Positions 1-8,896 are shown, numbered from the stretch's first letter. The stretch: DNA of 18,611 nt from JTS-RE94 sp041750795 (GCA_041750795.1 JBGSYQ010000166.1:1-18611), one strand, 5' to 3'. Notes: a model not told the origin generated them from the letters alone. Translations and numbers: made by a program.

Positions 1-129
1 CCGCTCGATCGGCCCGATCCCGTGCCCCTTCACCAGCAGGCCGAATCGCCGGACGACGTGGCGCTGGCGGATCGGCCGCGCCGATTCGAGTAGCTGCGAG
101 AGCTTGCAGTTTCCGGAAAGCTCCGGCAC
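1..129 (-). CDS. Possible 5' end of a further operon gene (partial, runs off the window)
   Basis: An open minus-strand frame runs from a GTG at 127-129 to the window edge, giving about 43 residues that include RRFGLLVKGHGIGPIER. Nearly all codons end in G or C, as in the confident genes here, which argues for real coding. The GTG lies one base after the TGA of the large beta-propeller gene upstream, which would fit translational coupling. There is no clear Shine-Dalgarno sequence and no ATG. The frame is open further upstream only to a TAA inside the neighbouring gene. I do not recognise the product. The alternative is a chance open frame in GC-rich DNA. Confidence 0.4.
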   Translation of the reverse strand, partial: MPELSGNCKLSQLLESARPIRQRHVVRRFGLLVKGHGIGPIER

Positions 130-130
130 G

Positions 131-3100
131 TCAGGGGGTGGATTCAGCGTCTGGCTTGCCGGTTCCGCCGGCGCTTAGCGAGATCTCGATCGCGCTGAGA
201 ACCGGCATCTGCTCTAGCGAGGCGTCGGGCGTCTTCGGCACAAGCTCGATCGTCAGTTTGTCGGCGACGTTGACGCCTTGAATGCTGCGGATCAGCGCCT
301 GATTGCGGCCACCGGATTCGGCGGCGATATCCAAGTTCTGCACCGCCAGGCGACCTTGCACCTTTACGTCGAACACTCGGCTGCCGGCAGCGCCGTTCTC
401 GACGTCGGCGAAGTAGAGCGCCACGTCGTAATCGGCGGGCCCATCTTCGGGACCGCGCAGCGGGATCGCGCATTCGGTCAATCCGCGAGCCCACGAGGTG
501 AACACCCACGGCGTGTCGGCTCCGGCGATCGACGTGGACTCTTCATTCACGGCGGTATAGCCGCCTTGGTTGATGAATGTCGCGTCGAGCTGCAGCTTCG
601 CTTCGAGGCCCGTCGCGCGGTACGGCATGGGCCGCGGGTAAGTCAGCCAAATCTTTCCGCGTGCATCGCGACGGTCGCCGGGGGCGCCGAGGTTGACGGC
701 CAGATGTTTCACCGGCGTCAGCGCGCCGAACGAACTGGAGATTGCCCAAGGACGGCGCGGTTCGCGCGGCTCGAACACCACGGTCGATTCAATGGAAAAC
801 AGACACACGCAACCGGCGCCTGCTTCCGGAATCATCACCAGGCCGTTGGCGGGCACCGCGTTGATCCAGCAGCCGAGGCGATGTCCCGCGAAGTGCTGCA
901 CTCCGACGTCCGCCGCAAGGTCGTAGAAGCCGGTGTAGCCGCTGCGGAAGAAGAGCATGCTCTCACAACCCGTAATCATGCCGCAATGGTGACCGGTGCG
1001 CATGATGCTCCAGGGCTCGGGATTGTCGGTGACGGCGTTAGGACGCGTCTGCTGCTCGCCGGTGTACAGGTTGAAGCTCCACGGCTCGGCAATCACGCGT
1101 TGGCCGACGATGATCGGCCGATGGCGATAGTTGGCGTCTTTGTGCCAGAGCACGCCGGCGCCGTCGGCGCTCAGCGCGACGAGTCGCCGCCGCGAGAACT
1201 CGCCCGAGAGGAATTGCGGCCAATAGTGACCGTTGGCATTGGCGCCGCACAACAGCAGTACGCCATTGTCGTACAGCAGCGTCAGCTTGCCGCCGCCGGT
1301 GCCGATCTCGCTGCAATCGGTCACGTCGACCGGCAGCGCCCAATGCTGCTTGCCCGTTCGTGCATCCAACGCCACGGCGAGCCGGATGTCGATCGCCTTC
1401 AAGCGTTCCTCTTCGCTCTTGGCCTCGGCGGGCGCCAAATCCTTAAGCGATGCCTTGTCCTCCCGCAGCAATGCCGCGCGTTGCTCGCTGTTAATGGAAC
1501 TGTCGATGAAAAACACGCGGTCGGGGCCGAGCGCCACCGTGTGGTGCGAGATGCTCTTGCCTTGATATTGCCAAAGGTGCTCGCCGTTGCCGGTGTCGAT
1601 GGCAAAGATCATATCGGTCGCGTCCTCGGTCTGCTTACCGCGGCGGCGCCGTGCCGCATCGATTTCGGCGCGCGTCGTGGCGGTGCCGAAGAGCAGGCCG
1701 TCGCGGTAGGCGACGTAGCCCCACTCGTGCGTCGCTCCGTCGGCCACCGGCGGCATTTGGTGAGCGCGCCGCAGTGCGCCAGTGGTCAGGTCGATCTCAA
1801 AGCACTGCTTGCCCGCGAACATGAAAACGCTCGTGTCGCTGGCGGCAAGGTTGCCCGGGTTCTGATTGGCGAAGACACCGGTACGGACGGCGTCGGGATT
1901 CTTGAATTCCCAAAGGAACTGCCCGTTGTAGGCGTCGTAGGCCACTACGGTTTCGTCTCCCTGCACCACCAGGCGGCCATTGAGAGCCAGCGGGCCGACC
2001 GCGCCGTCGTGGCGATTGACCATCATCGTCGGACCGGGATCGCCGAACCATAGCACGCCCAATCCGCCGCGGAGCCGCTGCTCGTCGCTCGCAGCGGTGT
2101 TGCCGGGGTCGCCATACTGGTGCGTCCAGTTGCCGGCGCCGGGCAGGGCGCCGCGCGTAAGCGTCACCCACGATCCATCGACCGCAATGGTTGCTTGCTC
2201 CTCCAACCTGGTGCTGACCAACCAGTTCTTCAGCATGTCGGCGCTGGCCGCTTTGCCGCCGGATGCGTGCTCCGGCCGGCCGAAACACATCACTCCGCCC
2301 AGCGGCTTCAGGTGCCGCACGACCGCCTCAGGTGAGACGGCGGGGAACTCTCCTTTCGACAGCAACGTGTCGGAAACGAGCAGATTGGCGAAGTAGCTCG
2401 AATACGGCAACTCGGAAAAATCGGCCTGGTGTACGGTGACGCGATGCCCGTAGTATCCCGCCCCGGCAAGGATCTGCCGTGCCTCGTTCACGTTGGCTTC
2501 GTCGGAATCGATCGCATAGACTCGCAGGTCGCTGCGCCGCGCGATCTCGTAGGCCAGTTGTCCCCGCTCGTTGCCGATCACCAAACAAAAACCCTGGCTG
2601 GCGCCGCTGCTCCGCAGGATTTCGTCGGCCGCGTCGCCGTAGAGCTTTGCCACGTCGTCCTGCGGATAGGGTTGGGCAACTGTCGCAGTCACGACGGGGC
2701 TCGGCTTGGCCGCTTCGCTTCCGAAGCAGACGATCTGGCCGGTGGTTGTGCTGACGAAGAGCCGTCCGTCGGCAACGGCCAGGCCGCGTGCTTCGCCCGG
2801 CACCTCGGCCGACCAGGTTTTCTCGCCCGAAGTGGCGTCGTACGCGGTGACGATCTCTCGCCCGCCGACGAGCACGGAGTTTCCGGCGACGATGAGCGAG
2901 GATTCGCTGCTGTCTGGAACCGACCAGACCACGCCTTCCTCGACCAACGAAGCTCGTTGTTCGAGCAGTTTCTTCAACCGCTCTTTGGCTTCATCACCGG
3001 CGGCGCCGCTGGCGCGGGCTGATCTTGTTTCCGCGGCAATTTTTCCTTCCAGCGCATTGCGTTTGCGGCTCCAGGCTGCATAAGCCAGGCGATCGAGGCG

Positions 3101-4105
3101 CGACACGTTGACGCCGTTGGCCACATAGGCGGCGTCGCCGGCGATGGCCATTTGTCGACCGTCGAAGTAACCAAACCCGGCGTCTCCTGATTTCTCTTCC
3201 ATCGCAAAAATGTGATGGGCGCCCCAACTGTAAATCTGCCCGTCCGCCAGCAGAGATTCCGTACCGCCGACGACACCGCCCGCGCTGGCTCCGCCGTGCG
3301 TTCGTTTGTGTACGACGTCACCGGTGCGGCGATCGACGGCGGCGGGCAGTGAGCGGCCCGACGGCACGATCAGCAACTCGTCGGTGGCCAGCAGATAGCC
3401 CTGCGGCGACAGATCGTTGCGACCGGCGTCATCGTGGCTGATGTTGTCGCGCCGCCACGCGATCCGGCCATCCGCCGCATCGACGGCGTAGAGGTAAACC
3501 TCCTCGTGCGGAAACAGTCCGGCGCCGAAATAGGCCGTGCCGCCGGCGACCAGCACGCCGGTGCGGATGGGCCAGCGACTGATCATTTCGCCGCGAGCCA
3601 GCATCCATTCGTCGGCCGGTCCGGCGCGCAGCTTCCAGACCGGCTGTCCGGTCGCCGCGTCGAGACAATAGGCAAATCCATCGTCCGAGCCGAAATAGAC
3701 GCGACCGTCCGCGACCGTGGGCGCCAAACGCACTGGCCCGCCGGTGAAAAACGTCCAGATGGTTTCGCCGGTGTCGGCGCGGCGACAATGGACCTGGTGA
3801 TCGACCGACGAGCCGAAATAGAGTCGACCGTCGGCGACGGCGACGTGCAGCGCGTCGTCAAACTTGACGCGTTCCATGATGATCTTGCGCTCGAAGGCTT
3901 TGCCATCTTCGCCGGCCCAACCCTTGCGCGGCGCGGCTGGCGCCGCGTAGTCCCAGTGCACGACCAGCGGCAGCGAAAGCTGGTCGGGCGAAGCTCCCTG
4001 ATGAGCGACACCGCCTCGGTACATCGGCCAGTCTGTGGCCGCTGCAATGACAGCCGTCGTCGCAATGAGGCCAAACGTGAGCATCAGCAAGCGAAGGTAT
4101 TTCAT
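131..4105 (-). CDS. Exported PQQ-like beta-propeller / methyltransferase-like / malectin-like mosaic protein (copy 2)
   Basis: Predicted 1324-residue exported protein. The ATG at 4105 is preferred over an upstream in-frame start because AAGGAA sits 7 bases before it and the protein then opens with a signal peptide (MKYLRLLMLTFGL...AAA). Visible order: propeller 1 with WPMYRGG near residue 25 and repeated YFGSDDG/DAATGQPVW blades; a charged helical insertion near 335-390; a Rossmann methyltransferase-like domain about 480-645, with a glycine loop near 500 (VIGNERGQLAYEIA) and the acidic loop YAIDSDEANV; propeller 2 about 650-1100; a Cys-bearing segment about 1035-1100 with FFRSGYTGFYDL and GCVC; and a malectin-like beta-domain about 1135-1320. 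It is homologous along its length to the gene just upstream, 34 bp away. Such mosaics occur in planctomycetes, but I know of no established role. PQQ binding is unproven, since the blades could be purely structural. Confidence 0.9.
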   Translation of the reverse strand: MKYLRLLMLTFGLIATTAVIAAATDWPMYRGGVAHQGASPDQLSLPLVVHWDYAAPAAPRKGWAGEDGKAFERKIIMERVKFDDALHVAVADGRLYFGSSVDHQVHCRRADTGETIWTFFTGGPVRLAPTVADGRVYFGSDDGFAYCLDAATGQPVWKLRAGPADEWMLARGEMISRWPIRTGVLVAGGTAYFGAGLFPHEEVYLYAVDAADGRIAWRRDNISHDDAGRNDLSPQGYLLATDELLIVPSGRSLPAAVDRRTGDVVHKRTHGGASAGGVVGGTESLLADGQIYSWGAHHIFAMEEKSGDAGFGYFDGRQMAIAGDAAYVANGVNVSRLDRLAYAAWSRKRNALEGKIAAETRSARASGAAGDEAKERLKKLLEQRASLVEEGVVWSVPDSSESSLIVAGNSVLVGGREIVTAYDATSGEKTWSAEVPGEARGLAVADGRLFVSTTTGQIVCFGSEAAKPSPVVTATVAQPYPQDDVAKLYGDAADEILRSSGASQGFCLVIGNERGQLAYEIARRSDLRVYAIDSDEANVNEARQILAGAGYYGHRVTVHQADFSELPYSSYFANLLVSDTLLSKGEFPAVSPEAVVRHLKPLGGVMCFGRPEHASGGKAASADMLKNWLVSTRLEEQATIAVDGSWVTLTRGALPGAGNWTHQYGDPGNTAASDEQRLRGGLGVLWFGDPGPTMMVNRHDGAVGPLALNGRLVVQGDETVVAYDAYNGQFLWEFKNPDAVRTGVFANQNPGNLAASDTSVFMFAGKQCFEIDLTTGALRRAHQMPPVADGATHEWGYVAYRDGLLFGTATTRAEIDAARRRRGKQTEDATDMIFAIDTGNGEHLWQYQGKSISHHTVALGPDRVFFIDSSINSEQRAALLREDKASLKDLAPAEAKSEEERLKAIDIRLAVALDARTGKQHWALPVDVTDCSEIGTGGGKLTLLYDNGVLLLCGANANGHYWPQFLSGEFSRRRLVALSADGAGVLWHKDANYRHRPIIVGQRVIAEPWSFNLYTGEQQTRPNAVTDNPEPWSIMRTGHHCGMITGCESMLFFRSGYTGFYDLAADVGVQHFAGHRLGCWINAVPANGLVMIPEAGAGCVCLFSIESTVVFEPREPRRPWAISSSFGALTPVKHLAVNLGAPGDRRDARGKIWLTYPRPMPYRATGLEAKLQLDATFINQGGYTAVNEESTSIAGADTPWVFTSWARGLTECAIPLRGPEDGPADYDVALYFADVENGAAGSRVFDVKVQGRLAVQNLDIAAESGGRNQALIRSIQGVNVADKLTIELVPKTPDASLEQMPVLSAIEISLSAGGTGKPDAESTP

Positions 4106-4112
4106 CGGATGG

Positions 4113-4118
4113 TTCCTT
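4113..4118 (-). promoter_or_regulatory. Ribosome binding site setting the start at 4105
   Basis: AAGGAA on the minus strand, 7 bases from the ATG at 4103-4105. It favours that ATG over the in-frame start 24 bases upstream. It lies in the 34-bp gap between the two propeller genes. Confidence 0.65.
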
Positions 4119-4139
4119 GATGAGTACAACGGCGAGCCG

Positions 4140-7100
4140 CTATTCCAGGATCAACTCCACGCCGTTCAAAATCGGAGAAGTCGTCGGCCCGGTGGGTGCG
4201 GTTGAGCGGGAAACGAACTCCACAACGAGCGGTCGCTCGGCGTCTATGTGAATGCCGTGAAACGACTTGACTTCCGGCCGAAAAGCGCCTTCCTCCGACG
4301 CCGTATCAAAGTCCTCAAGCACGGTTTGTCCTTGTAGCTGCACGTCGAACACGCGCCGGCCGCGTTGGTCGTTATCGGGATCGCAAAAGTGCAGCCGCAC
4401 GGTAAACGTCGCGTCTTGCGTTCGACCGGGATCGAGCGTCAGCCGGCGGATGCCGCGACAGCCCGAAGCCGCCACCCAATTCAGCGGGCCATCGCCGCGG
4501 ACATTCGACGAATGGCGACAGTAATAGCCGGGCTCGTCATACTCGATCTGCGCCCCAACGAAAAAGTTGATCCACAGGGTGCCGTCGTCGGCGCGGCGGC
4601 AGCCCGGAGCACCCAGATTCAACGCCACGTGCCGCGCGTCTTTGTCCTGCGACAGAGGGAACTCGGTCCACGTTTCGACTTCCGGCATGTGGACCAGCGC
4701 CACCGACGTCTGGTTTTGGTACCTGCACACGCAGGTTCGCGTGTATTCGGGAACGCTCAGGACGCCCCCGGCCGCGATCAGGTTGTTGGAGCAGCTCGAG
4801 CGAAAGCCGCCGAAATTGCCGGTGCCGCCGTCATTCGTCAGATCGCAGTAGCCGGCTGCGCCCGAACGGAACAGCAGCAGGTGCTTGGAGGCCTGCGGCG
4901 TGTTGCAGCCGTAGTTGCGGTTCCAGCTCCAATCCACTTGCCGGCCTGTGAGCGGATCGTCGCGTTGGACCAGTTTGCCGGTGAGCAACTCGCAGATTTG
5001 GCGATCGATGATGATCCGGTCGTCGTGCAGAATGGCCGGCCCACGATGCTCCTCCTTCCAGATCGCGTGGCCGTCCGCGGCGCGGTAGGCCCGCATCCCT
5101 GTCGGCTCGTCCTTCAACACGTCGCGTCCGGGCCGCCCCGACTCGACCAGCACGTCGTGCTCTGCCGAATAGCTCAGCCAGGTTCCGAACACGTCCTGGT
5201 CGGTCGACCAGAGGAGGTTGCCCGTCGCCAGATCGAGCGCCATCAATTGCGATTTGTCTTGCGGCGTTTGGCCGCGCCGTTTCAGCAGGTCGACCTCGGC
5301 GTTGCTCAACAAGTCGACGCAGAACAGCCGCCCGCCGCCCGCGCAGATCGCATTGTTGCGAAACTGGAATTGTGCGTCGCGCGACCAGAGCACTCGGCCG
5401 TCATGCCGATCGAGAACGATCAGCCGTTTGCTGGCCACGGCGTCTTCGTACGCTCGCTTGCGCGGATCGGCCAGGCTCTCCGGCAGGTCGATCCCGGCGA
5501 CAAGGTAATCGTCGATCACGTTCACGTAGTTCCAGGCCGGCGGCGATTGCTCGTCCCCAACCGCCGGCAGCGAGAATTCGGCCAAGGTCGCGCCGGTGGC
5601 CGGATCGAGCCGCAGGCAACCGGGCGGATAGATCGCGTAGATGCCGTCGGGCATTGAGATAAAGTTTGCCCCGGTGCCGTTTGCGCCGGCGTGGTGATAG
5701 GTGTTGTTATAGAGGACGCCGATGCGCGGCAAGTTGCGCTCCCACAGCAACCGTCCGGAGTAAACGTCGGTGGCGCGGAGCACGTCCGGACCTTCGATGA
5801 TGACGCGGCCTTCGACAACTTGCGGCTGCGGACCGTGGCCGTGGCGGGGCAGGATCGCGTCGTGCGACGGTCCGCCGAACCACAGCATGCCAAGGGGCGC
5901 CTTGACCAGGTCGTCCTGCGAGACTCGCGTGTTCGAAGCGTCGGCGTGCTCATGAGTCCAATTGGCGCTGCCTTCGAGAGCGCCCGATCTGACGAGCACG
6001 GTATCGCGCTGGCTCGAGCGGCGAATCTCCGCCTGCGGCAGGTTGGCGTCATGCGCCGCGTCGATCATCGTTTGCTGATCGGATTCGTCGAGTTGAAACA
6101 CGGCGCTGCCGCCGTACGGACGCAATGACGCGAAGAGCCTTTCAATCGAGGCCGGCTCCAATATCGCGCCGGCAGAGGCAGGGTTTTCAACAATCATCGC
6201 CGAGGCGAAGTACGGGGGCAGTTCAAGCGACTCGGGCGTGCCCACCAGCACGGTTGCCCTGTGACCATACAGCCCGGCGTTGACCAGCTTTGTACGCAAA
6301 GCGTTTGCTTTGGCCGCGTCGACGTCGACGGCGACGACGTACACGTCACTGGCTTGCAGCAGTGCCAGAGCCAACGATCCATCGCCAATGCCCCACACTA
6401 CGGCATAGCCGCCCTGAGCGTTGGTGGCATCGAGCAATTGGCGCGCACGTTCGACGACCGCGGGATCAAGTGCAGGCGCTGAGACCTCGGTTTGATGCGC
6501 AACCGTGTCCACGCGCTCCGCGCCGAAGCAATAGATCGCGCCTTCGACCGTGACGACGAACAGCCGATCGTCGGCCACCAGCAGACGAGCGGCCGTGCCG
6601 TCGATCGTCGACTTCCAGACGACTTGAGGCATCGCCTCCGGGGAACTGCGATCGATCGCGAAGACGTCGCCGCCGGCACAGCCGAACAGTCGGTTGCCAG
6701 CGCGAATCAAATCGCCGCGAGAGTCGAGCGAAGTCGTGGAAATCTCCTGGAAGTTCAGCTTGCGGATCTCTATCGGGTTTCCCCTGCGATCCTTGCCATC
6801 ACGGACTTCGAACAGTGGTTCGGCGAACTCGATTTCCCGGACCTCGCTGCCGCGCGCAAAATACGCTCGCCGCTCGTACACGACCGGCAGTGTTGCAAAC
6901 GTCAGTTCCGCGATGGCGTCGCCTTGCTCGGCGCTGAAGGTGCTGCCCCCGTTAAAGAACATCTCGGGGCCGACTGCGACGGCGCTGCCGCCGCCACGCT
7001 TGTTGTTTGCGGCCAGCTCGTAGTACAGCAGCCGGCCCGTGTGGCGATCGAAACACGCGGGCACGGAGCGACCGCCGGGCACCAGCAGCCTATCGCCGTC

Positions 7101-7796
7101 AACGACGAGGGAACCCTGAGGCGCTACGCCCGCGAACGACGGGGAATTGTGCGGCTGAATCGTAAAGCGCGAGCCTTCGCCGTCGTTGGTCCAGCGTACA
7201 GTACCGGTTTCAGCGTCGAGGGCGTGCAGGAAAATGCCCATGAACGGCCAGATACCGGCCGCATAGTAGACCGTGTCGTTGGCAACCACCGGTCCGCCGC
7301 GTGCCGGCCACATCGAAATCAGCCGCTCGTTGCCGAGGACGAGGCGATTCGAAGGGCCCCCACGATGCTTCCAGACGAGCTGCCCATCGGCCGCGCCGAC
7401 GCAGTATAGTCGACCGTCGTCGCTGGCGAAGTAGACCTTGTCGTTCCAAACGACCGGGGCGAAACGGATCGGGCCGTCGGCGCGAAACTCCCACAGCCGT
7501 TCGCCGCTGCGCGTGTCATAAGCCGTCAGCGCGTCGGTCTGCGACGAGCCGACGAACATCCTCTGACCGGCCACGACTGGCTCGTACTGGCGATCGAACC
7601 ACATCATCTCCTGGTCGGGCCACGCGACTGCCAGCGGTGGCAGCCTGCGAACCCATTGCAAATGAAGCTCGTCGGGCAGTTGTTGATCGCTGGAGGCCGA
7701 CCGCGCAGCGTCGCAGCGCCACATCGGCCAGTCGGCGGCCTGCGCCGACGCAAATCCCGCGATGATCAGCAACAGGCAGTGTGCAAGCTTCGTCAT
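4140..7796 (-). CDS. Exported PQQ-like beta-propeller / methyltransferase-like / malectin-like mosaic protein (copy 1)
   Basis: Predicted 1218-residue exported protein. It opens with a signal peptide (MTKLAHCLLLIIAGFASAQA) followed by ADWPMWR. The ATG abuts the TAA of the upstream E1-like gene and has AGGAGA 6 bases before it. Domain order matches its downstream paralogue: propeller 1; a methyltransferase-like Rossmann domain about 460-600 with WGIGDGSLALAL and VVAVDVDAAKANALR; propeller 2 from about 605; a Cys-rich segment about 960-1030 with LLFRSGAAGYCDL and RTCVC; and a malectin-like C-terminus about 1045-1218 containing GRRVFDVQLQGQ. It lacks the charged helical insertion of copy 2. Substrate and partners are unknown. 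The position directly after oxyanion-transport and sulfur-carrier genes suggests a shared pathway, which is inference. Confidence 0.9.
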   Translation of the reverse strand: MTKLAHCLLLIIAGFASAQAADWPMWRCDAARSASSDQQLPDELHLQWVRRLPPLAVAWPDQEMMWFDRQYEPVVAGQRMFVGSSQTDALTAYDTRSGERLWEFRADGPIRFAPVVWNDKVYFASDDGRLYCVGAADGQLVWKHRGGPSNRLVLGNERLISMWPARGGPVVANDTVYYAAGIWPFMGIFLHALDAETGTVRWTNDGEGSRFTIQPHNSPSFAGVAPQGSLVVDGDRLLVPGGRSVPACFDRHTGRLLYYELAANNKRGGGSAVAVGPEMFFNGGSTFSAEQGDAIAELTFATLPVVYERRAYFARGSEVREIEFAEPLFEVRDGKDRRGNPIEIRKLNFQEISTTSLDSRGDLIRAGNRLFGCAGGDVFAIDRSSPEAMPQVVWKSTIDGTAARLLVADDRLFVVTVEGAIYCFGAERVDTVAHQTEVSAPALDPAVVERARQLLDATNAQGGYAVVWGIGDGSLALALLQASDVYVVAVDVDAAKANALRTKLVNAGLYGHRATVLVGTPESLELPPYFASAMIVENPASAGAILEPASIERLFASLRPYGGSAVFQLDESDQQTMIDAAHDANLPQAEIRRSSQRDTVLVRSGALEGSANWTHEHADASNTRVSQDDLVKAPLGMLWFGGPSHDAILPRHGHGPQPQVVEGRVIIEGPDVLRATDVYSGRLLWERNLPRIGVLYNNTYHHAGANGTGANFISMPDGIYAIYPPGCLRLDPATGATLAEFSLPAVGDEQSPPAWNYVNVIDDYLVAGIDLPESLADPRKRAYEDAVASKRLIVLDRHDGRVLWSRDAQFQFRNNAICAGGGRLFCVDLLSNAEVDLLKRRGQTPQDKSQLMALDLATGNLLWSTDQDVFGTWLSYSAEHDVLVESGRPGRDVLKDEPTGMRAYRAADGHAIWKEEHRGPAILHDDRIIIDRQICELLTGKLVQRDDPLTGRQVDWSWNRNYGCNTPQASKHLLLFRSGAAGYCDLTNDGGTGNFGGFRSSCSNNLIAAGGVLSVPEYTRTCVCRYQNQTSVALVHMPEVETWTEFPLSQDKDARHVALNLGAPGCRRADDGTLWINFFVGAQIEYDEPGYYCRHSSNVRGDGPLNWVAASGCRGIRRLTLDPGRTQDATFTVRLHFCDPDNDQRGRRVFDVQLQGQTVLEDFDTASEEGAFRPEVKSFHGIHIDAERPLVVEFVSRSTAPTGPTTSPILNGVELILE

Positions 7797-8588
7797 TTAC
7801 ATTCTCCTGGCGGCATTGTATCCGGCCACTGTTGGCGACGGTAAACCGCAGACGTCGCAGTCGGCCCGCCGGGCAATGTCGATCGTCGTAAACGTCATTT
7901 CGCGCAAATCGAAATTCAGCAGGCGCCCGCTCAGCGGTTCGCCAAAGCCGGCCGCCAACTTGATGACCTCGATCGCGGCTATCGAACCGACCGACGAGGC
8001 GACGGCGCCGAACACGGGAAACTCGCGATTCCAGTTCGGCGGCCGTTCGGGTGACAGGCAACTCAGGCAAGCTGTCTTGCCCGGGATGATCGTCGTCAAG
8101 CGGCATTCCAGTTCGTACATCGCACAGTCGACCATCGGCACGCCGCGACGCACGGCCTGGCGGTTCATATGCAGCCGCTCCTCGAACCGCGGAGCGGCGC
8201 TGACAATCACGTCGGCACAGCCCGCGAGCCGCTCGACGTTCGTTTCGTCGACGTTCTCGGCGGTCGCCTCGACGGCGACGTGCGGGTTCAGGTCGCGCAG
8301 GCGGCGGACGGCCGATTCGATGCGCGGCTTGCCTATCCCGCCGGTGGCCATCAGCATTTGGCGATTCAAATCGTCCAACCGCAGGTCGCCTGCGTGTGCC
8401 AGGATCAGTCGACCCACTCCGGCGGCCGCCAGTTGCATCGCCACGGTGCCGCCTACGCCGCCGATTCGCGAAATGAACACAGAGGTCGCCTTGAGGCGGC
8501 GCTGCCCCTCTTCGCCGAAGCCACGCACCCAGAGCTGCCACTCATAGCGGCTCCGGTCGTCGTCAGTCAGTTCGGGAAGTGGCGCCAT
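7797..8588 (-). CDS. ThiF/MoeB/HesA-family E1-like protein with altered active-site residues
   Basis: 263 residues. E1-like enzymes of this family adenylate the C-terminal Gly-Gly of a MoaD/ThiS-type carrier. Visible features: RYEWQ near 15, a nucleotide-binding loop IGGVGG at 42-47 followed by QLAAAGVG, DLNRQ at 73-77, GKPRIES near 86-92, and two zinc-type Cys pairs, CLSC at 174-177 and CDVC at 244-247. The ATG at 8588 matches the family N-terminus, and the long open frame upstream of it is rejected. It begins 5 bases after the carrier gene. Compared with E. coli MoeB as I recall it, several ATP or magnesium contacts differ: RYNRQ has become RYEWQ, the ribose-binding Asp is His65, and the CTDN motif reads AAPR. 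It probably belongs to a distinct HesA-like subfamily, so canonical MoeB function is uncertain. Confidence 0.85.
   Translation of the reverse strand: MAPLPELTDDDRSRYEWQLWVRGFGEEGQRRLKATSVFISRIGGVGGTVAMQLAAAGVGRLILAHAGDLRLDDLNRQMLMATGGIGKPRIESAVRRLRDLNPHVAVEATAENVDETNVERLAGCADVIVSAAPRFEERLHMNRQAVRRGVPMVDCAMYELECRLTTIIPGKTACLSCLSPERPPNWNREFPVFGAVASSVGSIAAIEVIKLAAGFGEPLSGRLLNFDLREMTFTTIDIARRADCDVCGLPSPTVAGYNAARRM
7803..7808 (-). promoter_or_regulatory. Ribosome binding site of copy-1 propeller gene, inside the E1-like gene
   Basis: AGGAGA lies 6 bases before the ATG at 7796 and overlaps the last codons of the upstream gene, whose TAA directly precedes the ATG. This arrangement fits translational coupling. 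Confidence 0.7.
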
Positions 8589-8593
8589 CTTGT

Positions 8594-8878
8594 TCAACCC
8601 CCTGCAATCGGCGGCAATAGCATCACGACGTCGCCGCTGTTGATAGGCACGGCACGTGCTTCGCGCGTCGAGATGGCGCGGTTGTTCACAGCCACCAGCA
8701 GCGACGGCTGCAGTCCGCCGCCGGGCGCCAGCAAGTATGTGGCCGCGTCGCGACACGTCTCCGACGCGACGTGCAGGAGCAACTCGGCCAGATTGCTGCC
8801 TTCCGGCAAGTCGACTTCCTCCTCGTCGCACCCGACGATCGTGCGAAGCTGAGCCGTATACTGCACGCGTAGTCGCAT
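8594..8878 (-). CDS. moaD: MoaD/ThiS-family sulfur carrier protein
   Basis: 94-residue ubiquitin-fold carrier. It begins MRLRVQYTAQL, has the usual hydrophobic and acidic pattern (VDLPEGSNLAELL, LLVAVNN), and ends in LLPPIAGG. The exposed C-terminal Gly-Gly is the residue pair that is adenylated and then thiocarboxylated. The ATG at 8878 is chosen because GGAG lies 6 bases upstream. It starts 18 bases after the ATPase stop and ends 5 bases before the E1-like start. In the known pathway MoaD is the small subunit of molybdopterin synthase. No MoaE is present in this window, so the carrier could serve standard cofactor synthesis, with MoaE elsewhere, or a dedicated tungsten or other sulfur-transfer route. 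Confidence 0.88.
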   Translation of the reverse strand: MRLRVQYTAQLRTIVGCDEEEVDLPEGSNLAELLLHVASETCRDAATYLLAPGGGLQPSLLVAVNNRAISTREARAVPINSGDVVMLLPPIAGG

Positions 8879-8896
8879 AAATCGCTCCAATTCCGT

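Noticed and set aside
278..2053. A 591-residue plus-strand open frame opposite the second propeller gene
   Set aside because: Antisense shadow of a clearly recognised protein, with Arg/Ala/His-rich low-information translation.
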